DNA of 51,634 nt from Alphaproteobacteria bacterium (GCA_013215815.1 JABSQP010000016.1:1-51634); one strand, 5' to 3'. Shown: positions 16,599 through 26,850, counted from the stretch's first letter. Translations and numbers: made by a program. Notes: generated by a model from the sequence alone, not told the origin.

Positions 16599-17105
16599 TT
16601 ATTTCGCGTCAGGACCACCACGCTTAGGAAGAGGCGCTTTGCTCTCTTTCTTAACGATTTCGATCTTACCGCCAGCTTTTTCAACAGCTTCTACAGCGCC
16701 TTTTGTTGCACCTGATAGCTGAAGATTAACTTTTGATTTCAGTTCACCTGAACCAAGAAGACGAACACCGTCTTTAGCGTTTTTGATCACTTTACCAGCC
16801 ACTAAAGCTGCTTCATCGATTGTGCCTTTTGCATCAATCATTTTCTTGTCCAACGCTTCCTGTAGGCGACCTAATGATAGTTCAACGTGCTTTTTCCCCA
16901 TTGGATTATTAAATCCACGCTTAGGAAGACGTTGGTATAAAGGCATTTGACCACCTTCAAAACCATTAATCGCTACACCAGAACGAGCCTTTTGACCTTT
17001 TTGACCAACGCCACAAGTCTTGCCCTTACCAGAACCGATACCACGGCCTACACGCTTGCGCTCTGTTACTGCGCCGTCGTTAGGTTGTAAATCATTGAGT
17101 TTCAT
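16599..17105 (-). CDS. rplO: 50S ribosomal protein L15
   Basis: L15 is an assembly protein at the base of the large-subunit central protuberance. MKLNDLQPNDGA, the Gly-rich GRGIGSGKGKTCGVGQKGQKAR extension that penetrates rRNA, and GFEGGQMPLYQRLPKRGF are diagnostic. At 168 residues it exceeds E. coli L15 by about 24, owing to a basic tail (KKESKAPLPKRGGPDAK). Follows rpmD by 28 bp. Confidence 0.98.
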   Translation of the reverse strand: MKLNDLQPNDGAVTERKRVGRGIGSGKGKTCGVGQKGQKARSGVAINGFEGGQMPLYQRLPKRGFNNPMGKKHVELSLGRLQEALDKKMIDAKGTIDEAALVAGKVIKNAKDGVRLLGSGELKSKVNLQLSGATKGAVEAVEKAGGKIEIVKKESKAPLPKRGGPDAK

Positions 17106-17133
17106 CGCTTTATTCCTTTAGCTATAAATTCTT

Positions 17134-17367
17134 TTAAGCTGCTTCTTCAACGCGTACCAAGTGAGACACTTTACGGATCATACCGCGCACACTTGGAGTA
17201 TCTTCTAGTGTCTTTGTACGGCCGATTTTATTCAAGCCCAAGCCAATCAATGTCGCGCGTTGGTAACCTTGACGACCAATTGGTGAACCTGTTTGCGTTA
17301 CAGTCACAGTTTTTGCTGCTGCTTTTTTAGCAGGAACTTTTTTTGTTGTTTTCTTTTCTTCAGCCAT
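17134..17367 (-). CDS. rpmD: 50S ribosomal protein L30 with Lys/Ala N-terminal extension
   Basis: The L30 core begins at about residue 21 ([20 protein letters not shown], then [23 protein letters not shown]). Before it lies a roughly 20-residue basic extension, [19 protein letters not shown], giving 77 residues against the usual 58-62. No Met exists at the normal L30 start, so the extension is translated. Similar Lys/Ala tails occur on S17 and L22 in this window. Confidence 0.97.
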   Translation of the reverse strand: MAEEKKTTKKVPAKKAAAKTVTVTQTGSPIGRQGYQRATLIGLGLNKIGRTKTLEDTPSVRGMIRKVSHLVRVEEAA

Positions 17368-17390
17368 TGTTCTAATCCCGATATCTTAAA

Positions 17391-17966
17391 TTATTCAGCT
17401 GTTTTCTCTACTGAACCACCACGTGCAGTTTCACGTTGCGCAACAATGTCACTCACCTTACGGCCACGACGTGCAGCAACCTGACGTGGAGATTGAATAG
17501 CTTTCAATGCTTCAAAAGTAGCATTTACCATGTTGTATGGGTTTGAAGAACCGATTGCTTTCGCAACAACATCTTGAACACCCAAACAATCGAAGATTGC
17601 ACGAAGTGGACCACCAGCAATAACCCCTGTACCTGAAGGAGCTGTACGAAGGTGAACGCGACCTGCGCCAAAACGACCTGATACATCATGATGTAAAGTA
17701 CGACCTTCACGAAGAGGAACACGGATCATGTTCTTTTTCGCAGCTTCAGTCGCTTTACGAATTGCTTCAGGCACTTCTTTCGCTTTACCGTGACCTGTAC
17801 CGACGCGACCTTTACCATCACCAACCACGATCAAAGCAGCAAAGCCGAAACGACGACCACCTTTTACCACTTTTGCAACACGGTTAACAGCAACGAGCTT
17901 CTCTACGAATTCTGGTTCTTCGCGCTCAAAGTCTCTGCCTTGCTTATTTTCTGCTGGGTTTGCCAT
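17391..17966 (-). CDS. rpsE: 30S ribosomal protein S5
   Basis: S5 lies at the mRNA entry and contributes to decoding fidelity. [19 protein letters not shown], the [18 protein letters not shown] loop and [19 protein letters not shown] are diagnostic of its dsRBD-like and C-terminal domains. The 191 residues include an acidic N-terminal arm of about 20 and a basic C-terminal arm ([11 protein letters not shown]). Spacing to rpmD is 23 bp. Confidence 0.99.
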   Translation of the reverse strand: MANPAENKQGRDFEREEPEFVEKLVAVNRVAKVVKGGRRFGFAALIVVGDGKGRVGTGHGKAKEVPEAIRKATEAAKKNMIRVPLREGRTLHHDVSGRFGAGRVHLRTAPSGTGVIAGGPLRAIFDCLGVQDVVAKAIGSSNPYNMVNATFEALKAIQSPRQVAARRGRKVSDIVAQRETARGGSVEKTAE

Positions 17967-17998
17967 TTTTATAATGCTCCTAATAACCTTTTAATCTC

Positions 17999-18376
17999 TT
18001 AGAATTCCAGACCGCCTTCACGAGCGCCCTCTGCAACAGCCTTGATACGGCCGTGATAAAGGAAGCTTCCGCGATCGAATTGTACTTTTGAAACGCCAGC
18101 TTTTTTAGCGCGCTCAGCAATCAACTTACCTACTTTTTCAGCAGCTTCTTTGTTACCACCGTTTTTTAGAGCCAAGTCTTTATCCATTGTTGACGCAGCT
18201 GCCAAAGTTTTACCTTCAACATCACAGATTACTTGAGCGTAAATCTGCTTATTTGTTCTGTGAACAGACAAACGTGGGCGCACATCACGATTCGAGTTAC
18301 GCTCAATGTTGACCTGGCGAAGCCTACGACGTGTACCGAACTTACGACGCGCTGCTGGTTTCAATCTTTGTGTCAT
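17999..18376 (-). CDS. rplR: 50S ribosomal protein L18
   Basis: L18 binds 5S rRNA with L5. [18 protein letters not shown] and the C-terminal [21 protein letters not shown] are diagnostic; the basic N-terminus ([17 protein letters not shown]) contacts RNA. The 125-residue length is normal for the class. Confidence 0.98.
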   Translation of the reverse strand: MTQRLKPAARRKFGTRRRLRQVNIERNSNRDVRPRLSVHRTNKQIYAQVICDVEGKTLAAASTMDKDLALKNGGNKEAAEKVGKLIAERAKKAGVSKVQFDRGSFLYHGRIKAVAEGAREGGLEF

Positions 18377-18401
18377 CGCTTTAATTCCTTATAAATCCTA
18401 A

Positions 18402-18935
18402 TTATTTCTTCTTACCTTCTTTACGCAGGATGTACTCATCAGCGTAACGAATACCTTTACCTTTATATGGCTCAGGCTTTTTAAACTCACGAATGTTAGC
18501 AGCTACCTGACCAACTTTTTGTTTGTCGATACCGCTTACTGTGATTTTTGTTTGATCTTCTACTTCTACTTTCACGCCTTCAGGAACGTCAAAACGAACT
18601 TCGTGAGAGTAACCAAGCTGCATCACGAGAGTGTTACCTTGCATGTTACCACGAAGACCAACACCGTGAATTTCAAGTTTCTTTGAGTAACCTTCCGTCA
18701 CACCAATAACAATGTTGTATACAAGTGTGCGCATTGTCGGCCAAATTTTCTTCGCGAACAATGAGTTAGAACGTGGCTCGAGCACAACTTGACCATCAAC
18801 TAGCTTCACCGACACATCATCATGGATGCGAACAGATAGTTCACCTTTAGATCCTTTAGCTTTCACATCCTGACCTGCAACATCAAGTGTTACACCTTCA
18901 GGAACGACAACTGGTTTATTTCCAATACGTGACAT
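18402..18935 (-). CDS. rplF: 50S ribosomal protein L6
   Basis: L6 lies near the sarcin-ricin loop at the factor-binding site. [31 protein letters not shown] and [23 protein letters not shown] are characteristic, and the two repeated alpha/beta domains are evident. At 177 residues the length equals E. coli L6. Precedes rplR by 25 bp. Confidence 0.99.
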   Translation of the reverse strand: MSRIGNKPVVVPEGVTLDVAGQDVKAKGSKGELSVRIHDDVSVKLVDGQVVLEPRSNSLFAKKIWPTMRTLVYNIVIGVTEGYSKKLEIHGVGLRGNMQGNTLVMQLGYSHEVRFDVPEGVKVEVEDQTKITVSGIDKQKVGQVAANIREFKKPEPYKGKGIRYADEYILRKEGKKK

Positions 18936-18966
18936 TTTCTTATTCCTTTAAATATCTATCGCCAGA

Positions 18967-19365
18967 TTAAAAGACCTGACAAAGAACCTCTCCACCAACG
19001 TTTTCATTACGCGCTGTGTGATCAGTCATAACACCTTGAGGTGTAGAGATCACAGATACGCCCAAACCATTGTGGTAAGGTTGTAAATCTTTAATTTTTG
19101 AGTAAACACGACGACCCGGCTTAGAAATACGCTTTAGTTCGCGAATTACTGGCTGACCTTCATCATATTTAAGTTCAATCATCAAATTCTTTTTATTGCC
19201 TTCAGCAGTTACTGTTTCGTAACCACGGATAAAGCCTTCTTCCGTAAGAACTTTACAAACTGATTCACGAAGATTTGAGTGCGGACACTCAATCGCTGGT
19301 TTTTTAGCGTGCTGACCGTTCTTAATACGGGCTAGCATATCTCCTAAAGGATCACTCATAGACAT
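18967..19365 (-). CDS. rpsH: 30S ribosomal protein S8
   Basis: S8 binds the central domain of 16S rRNA. SDPLGDMLARIKNGQ, SKPGRRVYSKIKDLQPYHNGLGVSVISTPQGVMTD-type segments and the ending GGEVLCQVF are diagnostic. Two Met codons (positions 1 and 3) could start it; a GAGGA is well placed for the first. In E. coli S8 represses the spc operon; no clear copy of its target was identified here. Confidence 0.98.
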   Translation of the reverse strand: MSMSDPLGDMLARIKNGQHAKKPAIECPHSNLRESVCKVLTEEGFIRGYETVTAEGNKKNLMIELKYDEGQPVIRELKRISKPGRRVYSKIKDLQPYHNGLGVSVISTPQGVMTDHTARNENVGGEVLCQVF

Positions 19366-19419
19366 TGTTCTTTATCCTCTTCTTAAAAATTCTTTTCTTC
19401 TTTAGCTGTCTTTCAAATA

Positions 19420-19725
19420 TTACCAGCTTGATTTTACAACACCTGGCAGTTCACCGCGTGAAGCCAAGTCACGAATAGCAATACGAGACAAGCGGAACTT
19501 ACGGTGGTGTGCACGTGGACGACCTGTCAGTGCACAACGGTTACGCTGTCTGTTTTTCGCAGAATTACGTGGAAGCTCTGCAAGTTGTAATGTTGCCGAG
19601 AAACGCTCTTCAACACTTGCTTCTTTGTCCATAATTACTTTTTTCAAAGCTGCTCTTTTGTTCGCCAATGATTTGTTCATGCGACGACGCTTAAGATCTC
19701 TCTGTACTGCACTTACCTTTGCCAT
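19420..19725 (-). CDS. rpsN: 30S ribosomal protein S14, zinc-independent form
   Basis: The 101-residue S14 is the long C-minus type: the segment [20 protein letters not shown] has a single Cys instead of two CxxC pairs. [11 protein letters not shown] ends the protein. S14 is in the head of the small subunit. Spacing to rplE is 26 bp. Confidence 0.98.
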   Translation of the reverse strand: MAKVSAVQRDLKRRRMNKSLANKRAALKKVIMDKEASVEERFSATLQLAELPRNSAKNRQRNRCALTGRPRAHHRKFRLSRIAIRDLASRGELPGVVKSSW

Positions 19726-19751
19726 TTCTTATAAGCTCCCGATTTCTAATC

Positions 19752-20300
19752 TTAGTTCTTGAACGGCATTTCAAAGCCGCGAAGTAATTCTTTTGCCTGC
19801 TCATCGTTTGCAGCTGTTGTACAAATGATGACGTCCATACCGCGGATCTTGTCCACTTTATCGTATTCGATTTCCGGGAATACGATGTGCTCTTTCAAGC
19901 CCATAGCGTAGTTACCGCGACCATCGAAACTCTTACCGTTAATACCGCGGAAGTCACGAACACGTGGCAATGCGATTGTTACAAAACGGTCTAAGAATTC
20001 GTACATACGCTCACCGCGTAGTGTTACTTTACAACCCATATCCATACCTTCACGCACTTTGAATGAAGCGTTAGATTTCTTCGCTTTTGTGATCACAGGC
20101 TTCTGACCAGCAATAAGTGCCAAGTCTTTCGCTGTATTTTCAACTGCTTTACGATCTACAACAGCGTCACGGCCTGGGCTCATGCTGATAACAATTTTAT
20201 CAAGCTTTGGGACTTCAAGGTCATTTTTGAAGCTGAATTTTTCCTTCAGAGCTGCATGTAGCTCGTTCTGGTATCTTTCTTTAAATCTAGGTTGTGTCAT
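19752..20300 (-). CDS. rplE: 50S ribosomal protein L5
   Basis: L5 binds 5S rRNA and forms the B1b bridge to S13. The 182 residues include [36 protein letters not shown] and [16 protein letters not shown]. The ending GFEMPFKN is typical. A 69-bp gap separates it from rplX. Confidence 0.99.
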   Translation of the reverse strand: MTQPRFKERYQNELHAALKEKFSFKNDLEVPKLDKIVISMSPGRDAVVDRKAVENTAKDLALIAGQKPVITKAKKSNASFKVREGMDMGCKVTLRGERMYEFLDRFVTIALPRVRDFRGINGKSFDGRGNYAMGLKEHIVFPEIEYDKVDKIRGMDVIICTTAANDEQAKELLRGFEMPFKN

Positions 20301-20369
20301 TTTCTTGGTTCCATTTTTTGAGTGACTTATCTGTATCTTTCAGCAGATCGCCTCTCTGGTTAAAAATTC

Positions 20370-20693
20370 CTATTCGATTGTCTCACCTGAACGTCTCGCT
20401 ACGCGAACTTTTTTACCGCTCTTTAGTGTTGTATAACCAACGCGTGTTGGCTTATCCTCTTTGGGATCAGCCAGAGCAACGTTAGATACGTGAATTGACA
20501 ATTCTTTTTCTTCAATTCCGCCAGCAGAAAACTGTGTAGGCTTTTGGTGCTTCTTAACAACGTTAACACCTTGAACAACAACACGAGATTTCGCAGGGAT
20601 CGTTTTTAGAACTTCACCCTTTTTGCCTTTGTCCTTACCTGTAAGAACAATGACAGAATCGCCTTTTTTAATTTTCATTTTTGCAGCAGTCAT
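20370..20693 (-). CDS. rplX: 50S ribosomal protein L24
   Basis: L24 is an early assembly initiator with a KOW fold. [24 protein letters not shown] is the KOW motif, followed by [16 protein letters not shown] and [17 protein letters not shown]. At 107 residues the length is normal. Confidence 0.98.
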   Translation of the reverse strand: MTAAKMKIKKGDSVIVLTGKDKGKKGEVLKTIPAKSRVVVQGVNVVKKHQKPTQFSAGGIEEKELSIHVSNVALADPKEDKPTRVGYTTLKSGKKVRVARRSGETIE

Positions 20694-20719
20694 TTTTAAA
20701 TCTCTCTATTTTAAAAGCC

Positions 20720-21088
20720 TTACAGCACTTCACCAGCAAGTGAGATAATCTTCATGTAACCTTTACCGCGAAGTTCACGAGTAACAGGCCCAAAGATACG
20801 TGTTCCCACAGGCTCACCATTGTTGTTAATCAAAACACATGCATTTGTGTCAAAACGGATTTTTTCACCGCTGTGACGGTTAAGACCGTGTCTTGAACGA
20901 ACGATCACAGCTTTGTGAACAGCACCTTTTTTAACACGACCACGTGGAATTGCCTCTTTAACAGAAACAACAACAACGTCACCGATGTTTGCTGTACGGC
21001 GGTGTGATCCACCCAAAACCTTGATGCACTCAACTCGGCGTGCACCTGAGTTATCGGCAACATCCATATTTGATTGCATTTGAATCAT
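20720..21088 (-). CDS. rplN: 50S ribosomal protein L14
   Basis: L14 forms intersubunit bridges near the factor site. [32 protein letters not shown] and the ending [10 protein letters not shown] are diagnostic; 122 residues as in most bacteria. AGGA precedes the start, and it lies 9 bp after rpsQ. Confidence 0.99.
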   Translation of the reverse strand: MIQMQSNMDVADNSGARRVECIKVLGGSHRRTANIGDVVVVSVKEAIPRGRVKKGAVHKAVIVRSRHGLNRHSGEKIRFDTNACVLINNNGEPVGTRIFGPVTRELRGKGYMKIISLAGEVL

Positions 21089-21097
21089 GGCTTTATC

Positions 21098-21526
21098 CTA
21101 CTTATCTTCTTTTTTCGTTGTTTTCTTAGCTGCAGCTTTTTTAGCAGGTGCTTTTTTCGCTACTGTTTTTTTAGCGGCTGTCTTTTTCGCTGCTGCTTTC
21201 TTTGCAGGAGCTTTTTTAGTAGCTGCTTTTTCTTCCTTCTTCTCTTCCGCCTTCTTTGCAGGAGCTTTTGCTTTAGGTGCTTCTGCTTTCGCTGCATCAC
21301 CTTCTACAACAGTCCAGCTCTTACGCTTAGAGATAGGAGCACATTCAATAATTTGAACTGAATCACCTTCTTTGAATGCGTTGTTCTCATCGTGCGCTGC
21401 ATACTTTGTAGAGCGCTTCAGGTATTTCTTATACTTAGGATGCATAAAGCGACGCTCAACAAGAACTGTAATTGTCTTGTCCATCTTGTCACTTACGACT
21501 GTTCCTTCTAGGACGCGGCGTGGCAT
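21098..21526 (-). CDS. rpsQ: 30S ribosomal protein S17 with long Lys/Ala C-terminal tail
   Basis: The S17 core occupies residues 1-77 ([60 protein letters not shown]). From about residue 78 a tail of some 65 residues follows, built of PAKK/AAKK/TAKK units with a short EEKKEEK patch, ending TTKKEDK. Typical S17 has 80-90 residues. The tail is in frame with a normal stop. Histone H1-like composition suggests rRNA or DNA binding, but this is inference. Confidence 0.97.
   Translation of the reverse strand: MPRRVLEGTVVSDKMDKTITVLVERRFMHPKYKKYLKRSTKYAAHDENNAFKEGDSVQIIECAPISKRKSWTVVEGDAAKAEAPKAKAPAKKAEEKKEEKAATKKAPAKKAAAKKTAAKKTVAKKAPAKKAAAKKTTKKEDK
21101..21290 (-). repeat. Low-complexity Lys/Ala codon repeat in rpsQ
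   Basis: Imperfect repeats of about 12-15 bp encode AKK-type units in the S17 tail. The related stretch in rplV has closely similar DNA, so the two could recombine or vary in length. Confidence 0.7.
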
Positions 21527-21553
21527 TGTATCTTTCTCCTACTTCAATTCGTC

Positions 21554-21751
21554 TTACGCAGCTTCTTTTTGCTGCTGTGTTAACATTGTTTTTACGCGTG
21601 CAATATCACGGCGCACTTTACGCATTTGAGCTGTATTCTCAAGCTGGCCACCAGATTGTTGGAAGCGCAGGTTAAACTGCTCTTTACGCATCTCAACAAG
21701 CATCTTTGTTAGCTCGTCTGTGCTTTTACCTTTTAGCTCTTCTGCTTTCAT
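21554..21751 (-). CDS. rpmC: 50S ribosomal protein L29
   Basis: L29 lies at the tunnel exit beside L23 and contributes to the SRP/trigger factor docking site. [33 protein letters not shown] and [12 protein letters not shown] are diagnostic; 65 residues is normal. Confidence 0.98.
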   Translation of the reverse strand: MKAEELKGKSTDELTKMLVEMRKEQFNLRFQQSGGQLENTAQMRKVRRDIARVKTMLTQQQKEAA

Positions 21752-21775
21752 TATTCTTCTCCGAACCTAATCTTC

Positions 21776-22189
21776 TTATTCGCCAATACGGCTTACAAAT
21801 TTTGTTTTGATAGGAAGCTTCTCAGCAGCCAAAGCGAACGCTTCTTCTGCCATCTCACGAGAAACACCATCAAGTTCAAACATAATACGGCCAGGCTTCA
21901 CACGGCATGCCCAGTATTCCACTGACCCTTTACCTTTACCTTGACGTACTTCCAAAGGTTTCTTCGACACAGGCACATCAGGGAAAATACGAATAAATAC
22001 TTTACCTTGACGTCTCATGTGACGTGTAATTGCACGACGTGCTGCTTCAATCTGGCGCGCTGTAATACGGTTCGGGCTCATTGCCTTCAAACCATAAGCA
22101 CCAAAGTTAAGCGTTGTACCGCCCTTCGCATTACCGTGGATACGGCCTTTATGCGCTTTTCTAAATTTTGTCTTCTTTGGTTGTAACAT
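21776..22189 (-). CDS. rplP: 50S ribosomal protein L16
   Basis: L16 helps form the A-site region of the large subunit. [41 protein letters not shown], the [21 protein letters not shown] block and [17 protein letters not shown] are diagnostic. The Arg81-equivalent region targeted by hydroxylase YcfD in E. coli appears intact. 137 residues. Confidence 0.99.
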   Translation of the reverse strand: MLQPKKTKFRKAHKGRIHGNAKGGTTLNFGAYGLKAMSPNRITARQIEAARRAITRHMRRQGKVFIRIFPDVPVSKKPLEVRQGKGKGSVEYWACRVKPGRIMFELDGVSREMAEEAFALAAEKLPIKTKFVSRIGE

Positions 22190-22229
22190 CGTCTTATACC
22201 GTAATTATGTTAAATTATCAATCCTTATA

Positions 22230-22919
22230 TTAGCGTGCCTGTTGTGGCGCACTACCTTGTTCTTGCATACGCTTATCACGAGCCATTGGATCCTGAACCA
22301 TTACGTCACCTTTATAGATCCAAACCTTAACGCCAATAATACCGTATGTTGTCAACGCTTCTGCGAAACCATAGTCAAGGTCAGCACGAAGTGTGTGTAG
22401 AGGCACACGGCCTTCACGATACCATTCAGTACGCGCGATATCTGCACCACCAAGACGGCCAGATACGTTAATACGAATACCGCCAGCACCCATACGCAGA
22501 GTACCATGAACTGCACGTTTCATTGCACGACGGAAAGAAACACGACGCTCTAGCTGTTGACATACACCTTCAGCAACCAATTGAGCATCCATTTCAGGCT
22601 TGCGAATTTCAACAATGTTCAAAGCAACATCGTTACCAGCGCGTGCTGAAAGATCTTTACGAAGCTTTTCAATGTCAGCACCTTTTTTACCGATGATCAC
22701 ACCTGGGCGTGCTGTGTATACAGTTACGCGAGTGTTCTTCGCAGCGCGCTCAATAATAACTTTACTGATACCGGCCGCTTTAAGCTTTTGCTGAACATAT
22801 TTACGAAGCTCAAGATCTTGAACTAGCTTGTCAGCATAATCGCTATCATCAAACCATCTTGAATCCCAAGTACGGTTGATGCCGACGCGAATACCAATTG
22901 GATTAACCTTCTGACCCAT
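22230..22919 (-). CDS. rpsC: 30S ribosomal protein S3
   Basis: S3 is at the mRNA entry and has helicase function with S4 and S5. [13 protein letters not shown], the KH-domain loop [14 protein letters not shown] and [24 protein letters not shown]-type block are diagnostic. 229 residues; the Gln/Ala tail is short. Follows rplV by 14 bp. Confidence 0.99.
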   Translation of the reverse strand: MGQKVNPIGIRVGINRTWDSRWFDDSDYADKLVQDLELRKYVQQKLKAAGISKVIIERAAKNTRVTVYTARPGVIIGKKGADIEKLRKDLSARAGNDVALNIVEIRKPEMDAQLVAEGVCQQLERRVSFRRAMKRAVHGTLRMGAGGIRINVSGRLGGADIARTEWYREGRVPLHTLRADLDYGFAEALTTYGIIGVKVWIYKGDVMVQDPMARDKRMQEQGSAPQQAR

Positions 22920-22933
22920 TTTTCAAATGCTCC

Positions 22934-23524
22934 TTACTTCGTGTCTTTCTTGGCAGCAGTCTTTTTAGATGCTGTCTTTTTAGCAGTTGTTTTCTTCGCA
23001 GCTGTTTTCTTTGCTGCAGTCTTTTTTGCCGCTGCTTTTTTAGCAGGAGCCTTTTTCGCTGTTTCAGTCTTTGCTTCAGCTTTCTTAGCTGGAGCCTTCT
23101 TCGCTTCTTGCGCTTTAGGAGCATCCTTTTTAGCAGGTGCTTTTTTACCTTCTGCATCACGCTCACGAACAACAATTGTCATGCGGCTAAATGGCTTCAT
23201 GATTTTTGCTGCACGACCACGTGCACGTGCTCTCCAACGCTTCATTGTGATAGACTTACCGACGTAAGCTTCAGCAACATATAGCTTATCAACATCAAGA
23301 CCGTGGTTGTTTTCAGCATTTGCTACTGCAGACTGAAGTACTTTACGCACATCTTGTGCTACACGGCGGCTGTTGAACTCAAGATCAACTAGCGCAGTAC
23401 CTGCGTCTTTACCACGGATTGTGTCCGCCACAAGATTAAGCTTTTGTGGAGATGTTTTCAGATACTTCGCCATTGCCATAGCTTCGTTATCTGCAACCCT
23501 TCTGTTATTCGCTTTTTGTCCCAT
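22934..23524 (-). CDS. rplV: 50S ribosomal protein L22 with long Lys/Ala C-terminal tail
   Basis: The L22 core spans residues 1-122: [19 protein letters not shown], the tunnel beta-hairpin [20 protein letters not shown] and SRMTIVVRE. About 70 further residues form a tail of [16 protein letters not shown] and TAKKTASKK units ending AAKKDTK. Standard L22 is about 110-126 residues. L22 reaches the tunnel exit, so the tail could lie on the ribosome surface where nascent chains emerge. The related tails on S17 and L30 suggest shared origin or selection. Confidence 0.97.
   Translation of the reverse strand: MGQKANNRRVADNEAMAMAKYLKTSPQKLNLVADTIRGKDAGTALVDLEFNSRRVAQDVRKVLQSAVANAENNHGLDVDKLYVAEAYVGKSITMKRWRARARGRAAKIMKPFSRMTIVVRERDAEGKKAPAKKDAPKAQEAKKAPAKKAEAKTETAKKAPAKKAAAKKTAAKKTAAKKTTAKKTASKKTAAKKDTK
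22940..23130 (-). repeat. Low-complexity Lys/Ala codon repeat in rplV
   Basis: The DNA of the L22 tail is an array of imperfect AKK-coding units. The complementary strand gives a long Ala/Phe-rich open frame, which is an artefact of Lys and Ala codons and not a gene. Confidence 0.7.
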
Positions 23525-23550
23525 TGTTTTAATCCTAACTTAAAGCCTTA

Positions 23551-23826
23551 CTATTTCTTGCCTTTTTTATCGGCACCGTGACCGTAATAAGTACGCGTTG
23601 GCGCAAATTCGCCGAGCTTATGTCCGATCATGTTGTCTGTTACAAGAACAGGAATAAATTTATTACCGTTGTGAACACCAAATGTAATACCAACCATCTG
23701 TGGCAAGATTGTTGAACGGCGTGACCATGTCTTTACAACACCTTTCAATTCACCAGCACGAAACTTCTCAACTTTCTTAAGAAGGTGACGATCAATAAAT
23801 GGACCTTTCCATACACTACGTGACAT
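23551..23826 (-). CDS. rpsS: 30S ribosomal protein S19
   Basis: S19 is in the small-subunit head beside S13. [39 protein letters not shown] and [15 protein letters not shown] are diagnostic. 91 residues, normal length. Confidence 0.99.
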   Translation of the reverse strand: MSRSVWKGPFIDRHLLKKVEKFRAGELKGVVKTWSRRSTILPQMVGITFGVHNGNKFIPVLVTDNMIGHKLGEFAPTRTYYGHGADKKGKK

Positions 23827-23847
23827 TGTTCTATCCTATCCTTACTT

Positions 23848-24675
23848 CTATTTCTGCTTACGACGACGGATAATAAATTTATCTGTCTGCTTGTTCTTAC
23901 GCGTTTTGTACCCTTTAGTTGGCACACCTGAGAAAGATACAGGGTGACGACCACCAGAAGTACGACCTTCACCACCACCATGTGGGTGATCAACCGGGTT
24001 CATAACAACACCGCGAACTGTAGGACGGACACCCATCCAACGCTTACGACCTGCTTTACCCATGTTTGTATTCATGTGATCAGGGTTAGATACAGCACCA
24101 ACAGTTGCCATACATTCCTGACGCACTTTACGAAGCTCACCAGATGCTAGCTTTACCTGCGCGTAACCTTGGTCACGGCCGACGAGCTGAGCATATGTAC
24201 CAGCAGAACGACATAGCTGAGCGCCCTTGCCTTGCTTCATCTCGATATTGTGAATGATTGTACCAACAGGCATACCTTTAAGAGGCATTGCATTACCTGG
24301 CTTGATGTCCGCTTTCTCAGAAGCAATCACCTTGTCACCAGCTTGCAAACGCTGTGGTGCAATAATATAAGCTTTTTCACCGTCTTTGTACTCGATCAAA
24401 GCAATGAAAGCTGTTCTGTTTGGATCATATTCCAAACGAAGAACCGTTGCTTCAACATCGAACTTACGACGTTTCCAGTCGATAACACGGTATTTTTGCT
24501 TGTGACCACCACCGATGTGACGACAAGTAATACGACCAGTGTTGTTACGACCACCTGTTTTCTTCTTACCTTCAAGAAGAGTCTTCTCAGGTGCACCTTT
24601 GTGCAGACCGCTACGATCAACTGTTACAAGCTGACGTGTCCCTGGTGAATTTGGTTTAAACTTCTTTAGTGCCAT
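23848..24675 (-). CDS. rplB: 50S ribosomal protein L2
   Basis: L2 is needed for peptidyl transfer and subunit joining. [39 protein letters not shown] and [23 protein letters not shown] are diagnostic; the last contains the essential His near the peptidyl transferase centre (E. coli His229). 275 residues. Confidence 0.99.
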   Translation of the reverse strand: MALKKFKPNSPGTRQLVTVDRSGLHKGAPEKTLLEGKKKTGGRNNTGRITCRHIGGGHKQKYRVIDWKRRKFDVEATVLRLEYDPNRTAFIALIEYKDGEKAYIIAPQRLQAGDKVIASEKADIKPGNAMPLKGMPVGTIIHNIEMKQGKGAQLCRSAGTYAQLVGRDQGYAQVKLASGELRKVRQECMATVGAVSNPDHMNTNMGKAGRKRWMGVRPTVRGVVMNPVDHPHGGGEGRTSGGRHPVSFSGVPTKGYKTRKNKQTDKFIIRRRKQK

Positions 24676-24704
24676 TGCTCTAATCCTAATTTAACTAATC
24701 TTTT

Positions 24705-25028
24705 TTATACGCCTGTACCAACATCAATTGTTTGACCTTCTTTCAAAGTCACAATTGCTTTTTTCTGATCGCTACGCTTACCTACAGAACCACGGAAACG
24801 CTTTGTTTTCCCTTTCTGTACAAGTGTATTCACTTTTGTAACATCCACTTTAAATAGTGTCTCAACAGCCGTTTTAATTTTCGGCTTAGACGCACTTAAA
24901 GGAACTTTAAAAGTAACCTGACCGTGTGCAGACCCCATTGTTGACTTCTCAGTGACAACAGGCTCACGAATAATTTCGTACATCCACTCAGCTACGTCGA
25001 TCTTATCTTTTTTCTTTGCAGCAGCCAT
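24705..25028 (-). CDS. rplW: 50S ribosomal protein L23
   Basis: L23 forms the tunnel-exit docking site for trigger factor and [15 protein letters not shown] and [21 protein letters not shown] are diagnostic. The 107 residues carry a short basic N-terminal extension ([11 protein letters not shown]). The gene begins only 5 bp after rplD. Confidence 0.98.
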   Translation of the reverse strand: MAAAKKKDKIDVAEWMYEIIREPVVTEKSTMGSAHGQVTFKVPLSASKPKIKTAVETLFKVDVTKVNTLVQKGKTKRFRGSVGKRSDQKKAIVTLKEGQTIDVGTGV

Positions 25029-25033
25029 TTTAC

Positions 25034-25657
25034 TTACCCTTTCAATCTTTCTGTCAGATCACCGACAGCATCTTTTGTCAGCACAAGAACATCACGACGA
25101 AGAATGTCGTATACGTTTGCACCTTGTGATGGAAGAACATCAACTTTAGGTAGGTTTGATGTCGCGCGAGCAAAGTTCGCGTCAATCTCTTTACCACCGA
25201 CAATCAATGCTGAATCAAAACCGAATTTGGCGATGTTCGCCGCCATTGGCTTAGTCTTATGATCTTTTGCTTTCGCTTCGTCAAGAATAATCAGCTTCTT
25301 TTCCTTCGCTTTTGTTGAAAGCGCAGAAATAAGGGCAGCTTTACGTACTTGCTTTGGCAAATCTGTTGCGTGTGAACGAACGCGTGGGCCGTGCACAACA
25401 CCACCACCACGGTCGATGTTACGCTTGTTATCACCACGACGCGCATTACCAGTTCCTTTTTGTTTGAATGGCTTTTTACCTGTACCACTCACTTCAGAAC
25501 GTTCTTTCGCCTTGTGTGTACCCGCTTGACGCTTGTCTTGCTGGTAAGTCACCATAAGGTGCATGATGTCTGCGCGAACTTCTGCGCCGAAGATTGCTTT
25601 ATCTAGAGAAATCTCACCAGCATCCTTATTATCAATTGTTTTTACAGCTACTTTCAT
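25034..25657 (-). CDS. rplD: 50S ribosomal protein L4
   Basis: L4 lines the tunnel constriction with L22. The loop [19 protein letters not shown] and [13 protein letters not shown] are diagnostic; [20 protein letters not shown] closes the protein. 207 residues. In E. coli L4 represses the S10 operon through a leader; here rpsJ follows fusA closely, so no such leader exists upstream of rpsJ. Confidence 0.98.
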   Translation of the reverse strand: MKVAVKTIDNKDAGEISLDKAIFGAEVRADIMHLMVTYQQDKRQAGTHKAKERSEVSGTGKKPFKQKGTGNARRGDNKRNIDRGGGVVHGPRVRSHATDLPKQVRKAALISALSTKAKEKKLIILDEAKAKDHKTKPMAANIAKFGFDSALIVGGKEIDANFARATSNLPKVDVLPSQGANVYDILRRDVLVLTKDAVGDLTERLKG

Positions 25658-25682
25658 TTTTCTATTCCTTAACTAGCCGTTA

Positions 25683-26429
25683 CTATTCGCCCGCTTCTTC
25701 TGCCGGAGCTTCCGCTTCAGCTGGCGCTTCTTGTTTTTCATCCGCTGCGTTTGCCGCTTCTTTCAAACCTGCTGGCATTGGAACACCTTCAGGGAATGGC
25801 TTTTTAACAGCGTCTGTGATCAATACCCAACCTGATTTTGGACCAGGAACTGAGCCTTTAACCAAAACAAGGTTATCTTCAAGATCAATAGCAGCCACTT
25901 CCAGGTTTTGCGTTGTTACACGCTCGTTACCCATTTGACCGGCCATTTTCTTGCCTTTGAAAACTTTACCTGGATCTTGACACTGACCTGTTGAACCGTG
26001 TGCACGGTGAGAAACAGATACACCGTGTGTTGCGCGCATACCGCCAAAGTTGTGACGCTTCATCGCACCGGCAAAACCTTTACCTTTCGATGTTGCACAA
26101 ACGTCAACTTTTTGACCAGCAACAAAGTGCGCTGCAGACAGCTCTGCACCAATTTCAGGAAGGTTATCTGCTTCAACACGGAACTCAGCAACTTTTTTCT
26201 TAGGCTCAACTTTTGCTTGAGCGTAAACACCGCGCATCGCTTTTGATGTGCGTTTTACTTTTGCGCTGCCAGCACCAAGCTGAACAGATGTGTAACCGTT
26301 CTTCTCTTCCGTACGGTGGCCAACCACCTGACAGTTATCAACTTTTAGCACTGTTACAGGAATCTGAGCGCCATCTTCAGTGAAGATACGTGTCATCCCT
26401 TCTTTACGTGCAATTAATCCAGTTCTCAT
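25683..26429 (-). CDS. rplC: 50S ribosomal protein L3 with acidic C-terminal tail
   Basis: L3 reaches the peptidyl transferase centre and is an assembly initiator. [15 protein letters not shown], the [21 protein letters not shown] extension and [20 protein letters not shown] are diagnostic. The 248 residues include about 25 acidic, Ala/Pro-rich residues at the C-terminus ([19 protein letters not shown]), beyond the E. coli end. Two hairpins lie in the 74-bp gap before it. Confidence 0.98.
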   Translation of the reverse strand: MRTGLIARKEGMTRIFTEDGAQIPVTVLKVDNCQVVGHRTEEKNGYTSVQLGAGSAKVKRTSKAMRGVYAQAKVEPKKKVAEFRVEADNLPEIGAELSAAHFVAGQKVDVCATSKGKGFAGAMKRHNFGGMRATHGVSVSHRAHGSTGQCQDPGKVFKGKKMAGQMGNERVTTQNLEVAAIDLEDNLVLVKGSVPGPKSGWVLITDAVKKPFPEGVPMPAGLKEAANAADEKQEAPAEAEAPAEEAGE

Positions 26430-26448
26430 TTTTCTTTCCTTTCCAGAG

Positions 26449-26489
26449 GGTCACCGGAATGACCATAGCTCTTCCGCACCATGCGGAAG
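26449..26489 (-). other. Two hairpins in the rpsJ-rplC spacer
   Basis: A perfect 8-bp stem CTTCCGCA/TGCGGAAG with a 3-nt loop (26471-26489) is followed, in transcript order, by GGTCA/TGACC (26449-26464). Neither has a T-run. They end about 10 nt before the rplC Shine-Dalgarno and could be an RNA processing site or a translational control element. Confidence 0.55.
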
Positions 26490-26503
26490 AAATTCCTTCT
26501 TAT

Positions 26504-26827
26504 TTATGCGGCCACTTGACCGATTTTAATTTCAACGTCTACACCAGCGGCCAAGTCAAGCTTCATAAGCGCATCAACTGTTTGCGGTGTTGGATCAACA
26601 ATATCGATCAAACGCTTGTGTGTTCTCATTTCAAAATGCTCCATAGAATTCTTGTTCACGTGTGGTGAACGAAGAACTGTATAACGCTCTTTCTTTGTTG
26701 GTAGTGGAACTGGTCCACGAACACCTGCGCCTGTGCGCTTCGCTGTATTTACGATTTCGCCTGTTGATGTATCGAGAATACGATGATCAAAAGCTTGCAG
26801 ACGAATTCTAATAGTTTGTGCATCCAT
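26504..26827 (-). CDS. rpsJ: 30S ribosomal protein S10
   Basis: S10 (NusE) works in the ribosome head and in NusB/NusG antitermination. [36 protein letters not shown] and [12 protein letters not shown] are diagnostic. 107 residues. It starts only 23 bp after fusA, so the usual tuf gene is missing and the str and S10 operons are joined. Confidence 0.99.
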   Translation of the reverse strand: MDAQTIRIRLQAFDHRILDTSTGEIVNTAKRTGAGVRGPVPLPTKKERYTVLRSPHVNKNSMEHFEMRTHKRLIDIVDPTPQTVDALMKLDLAAGVDVEIKIGQVAA

Positions 26828-26850
26828 TGTTTTTGCCCTTACTTAAATAA

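Noticed and set aside
21101-23130. CRISPR-like or tandem repeat arrays
   Set aside because: The repeats are short, imperfect and in frame inside rpsQ and rplV, with no spacers.
22941-23267. Hydrophobic Ala/Phe-rich plus-strand ORF over rplV
   Set aside because: It is the complement of Lys/Ala codons in the L22 tail; similar shadows lie over rpsQ.
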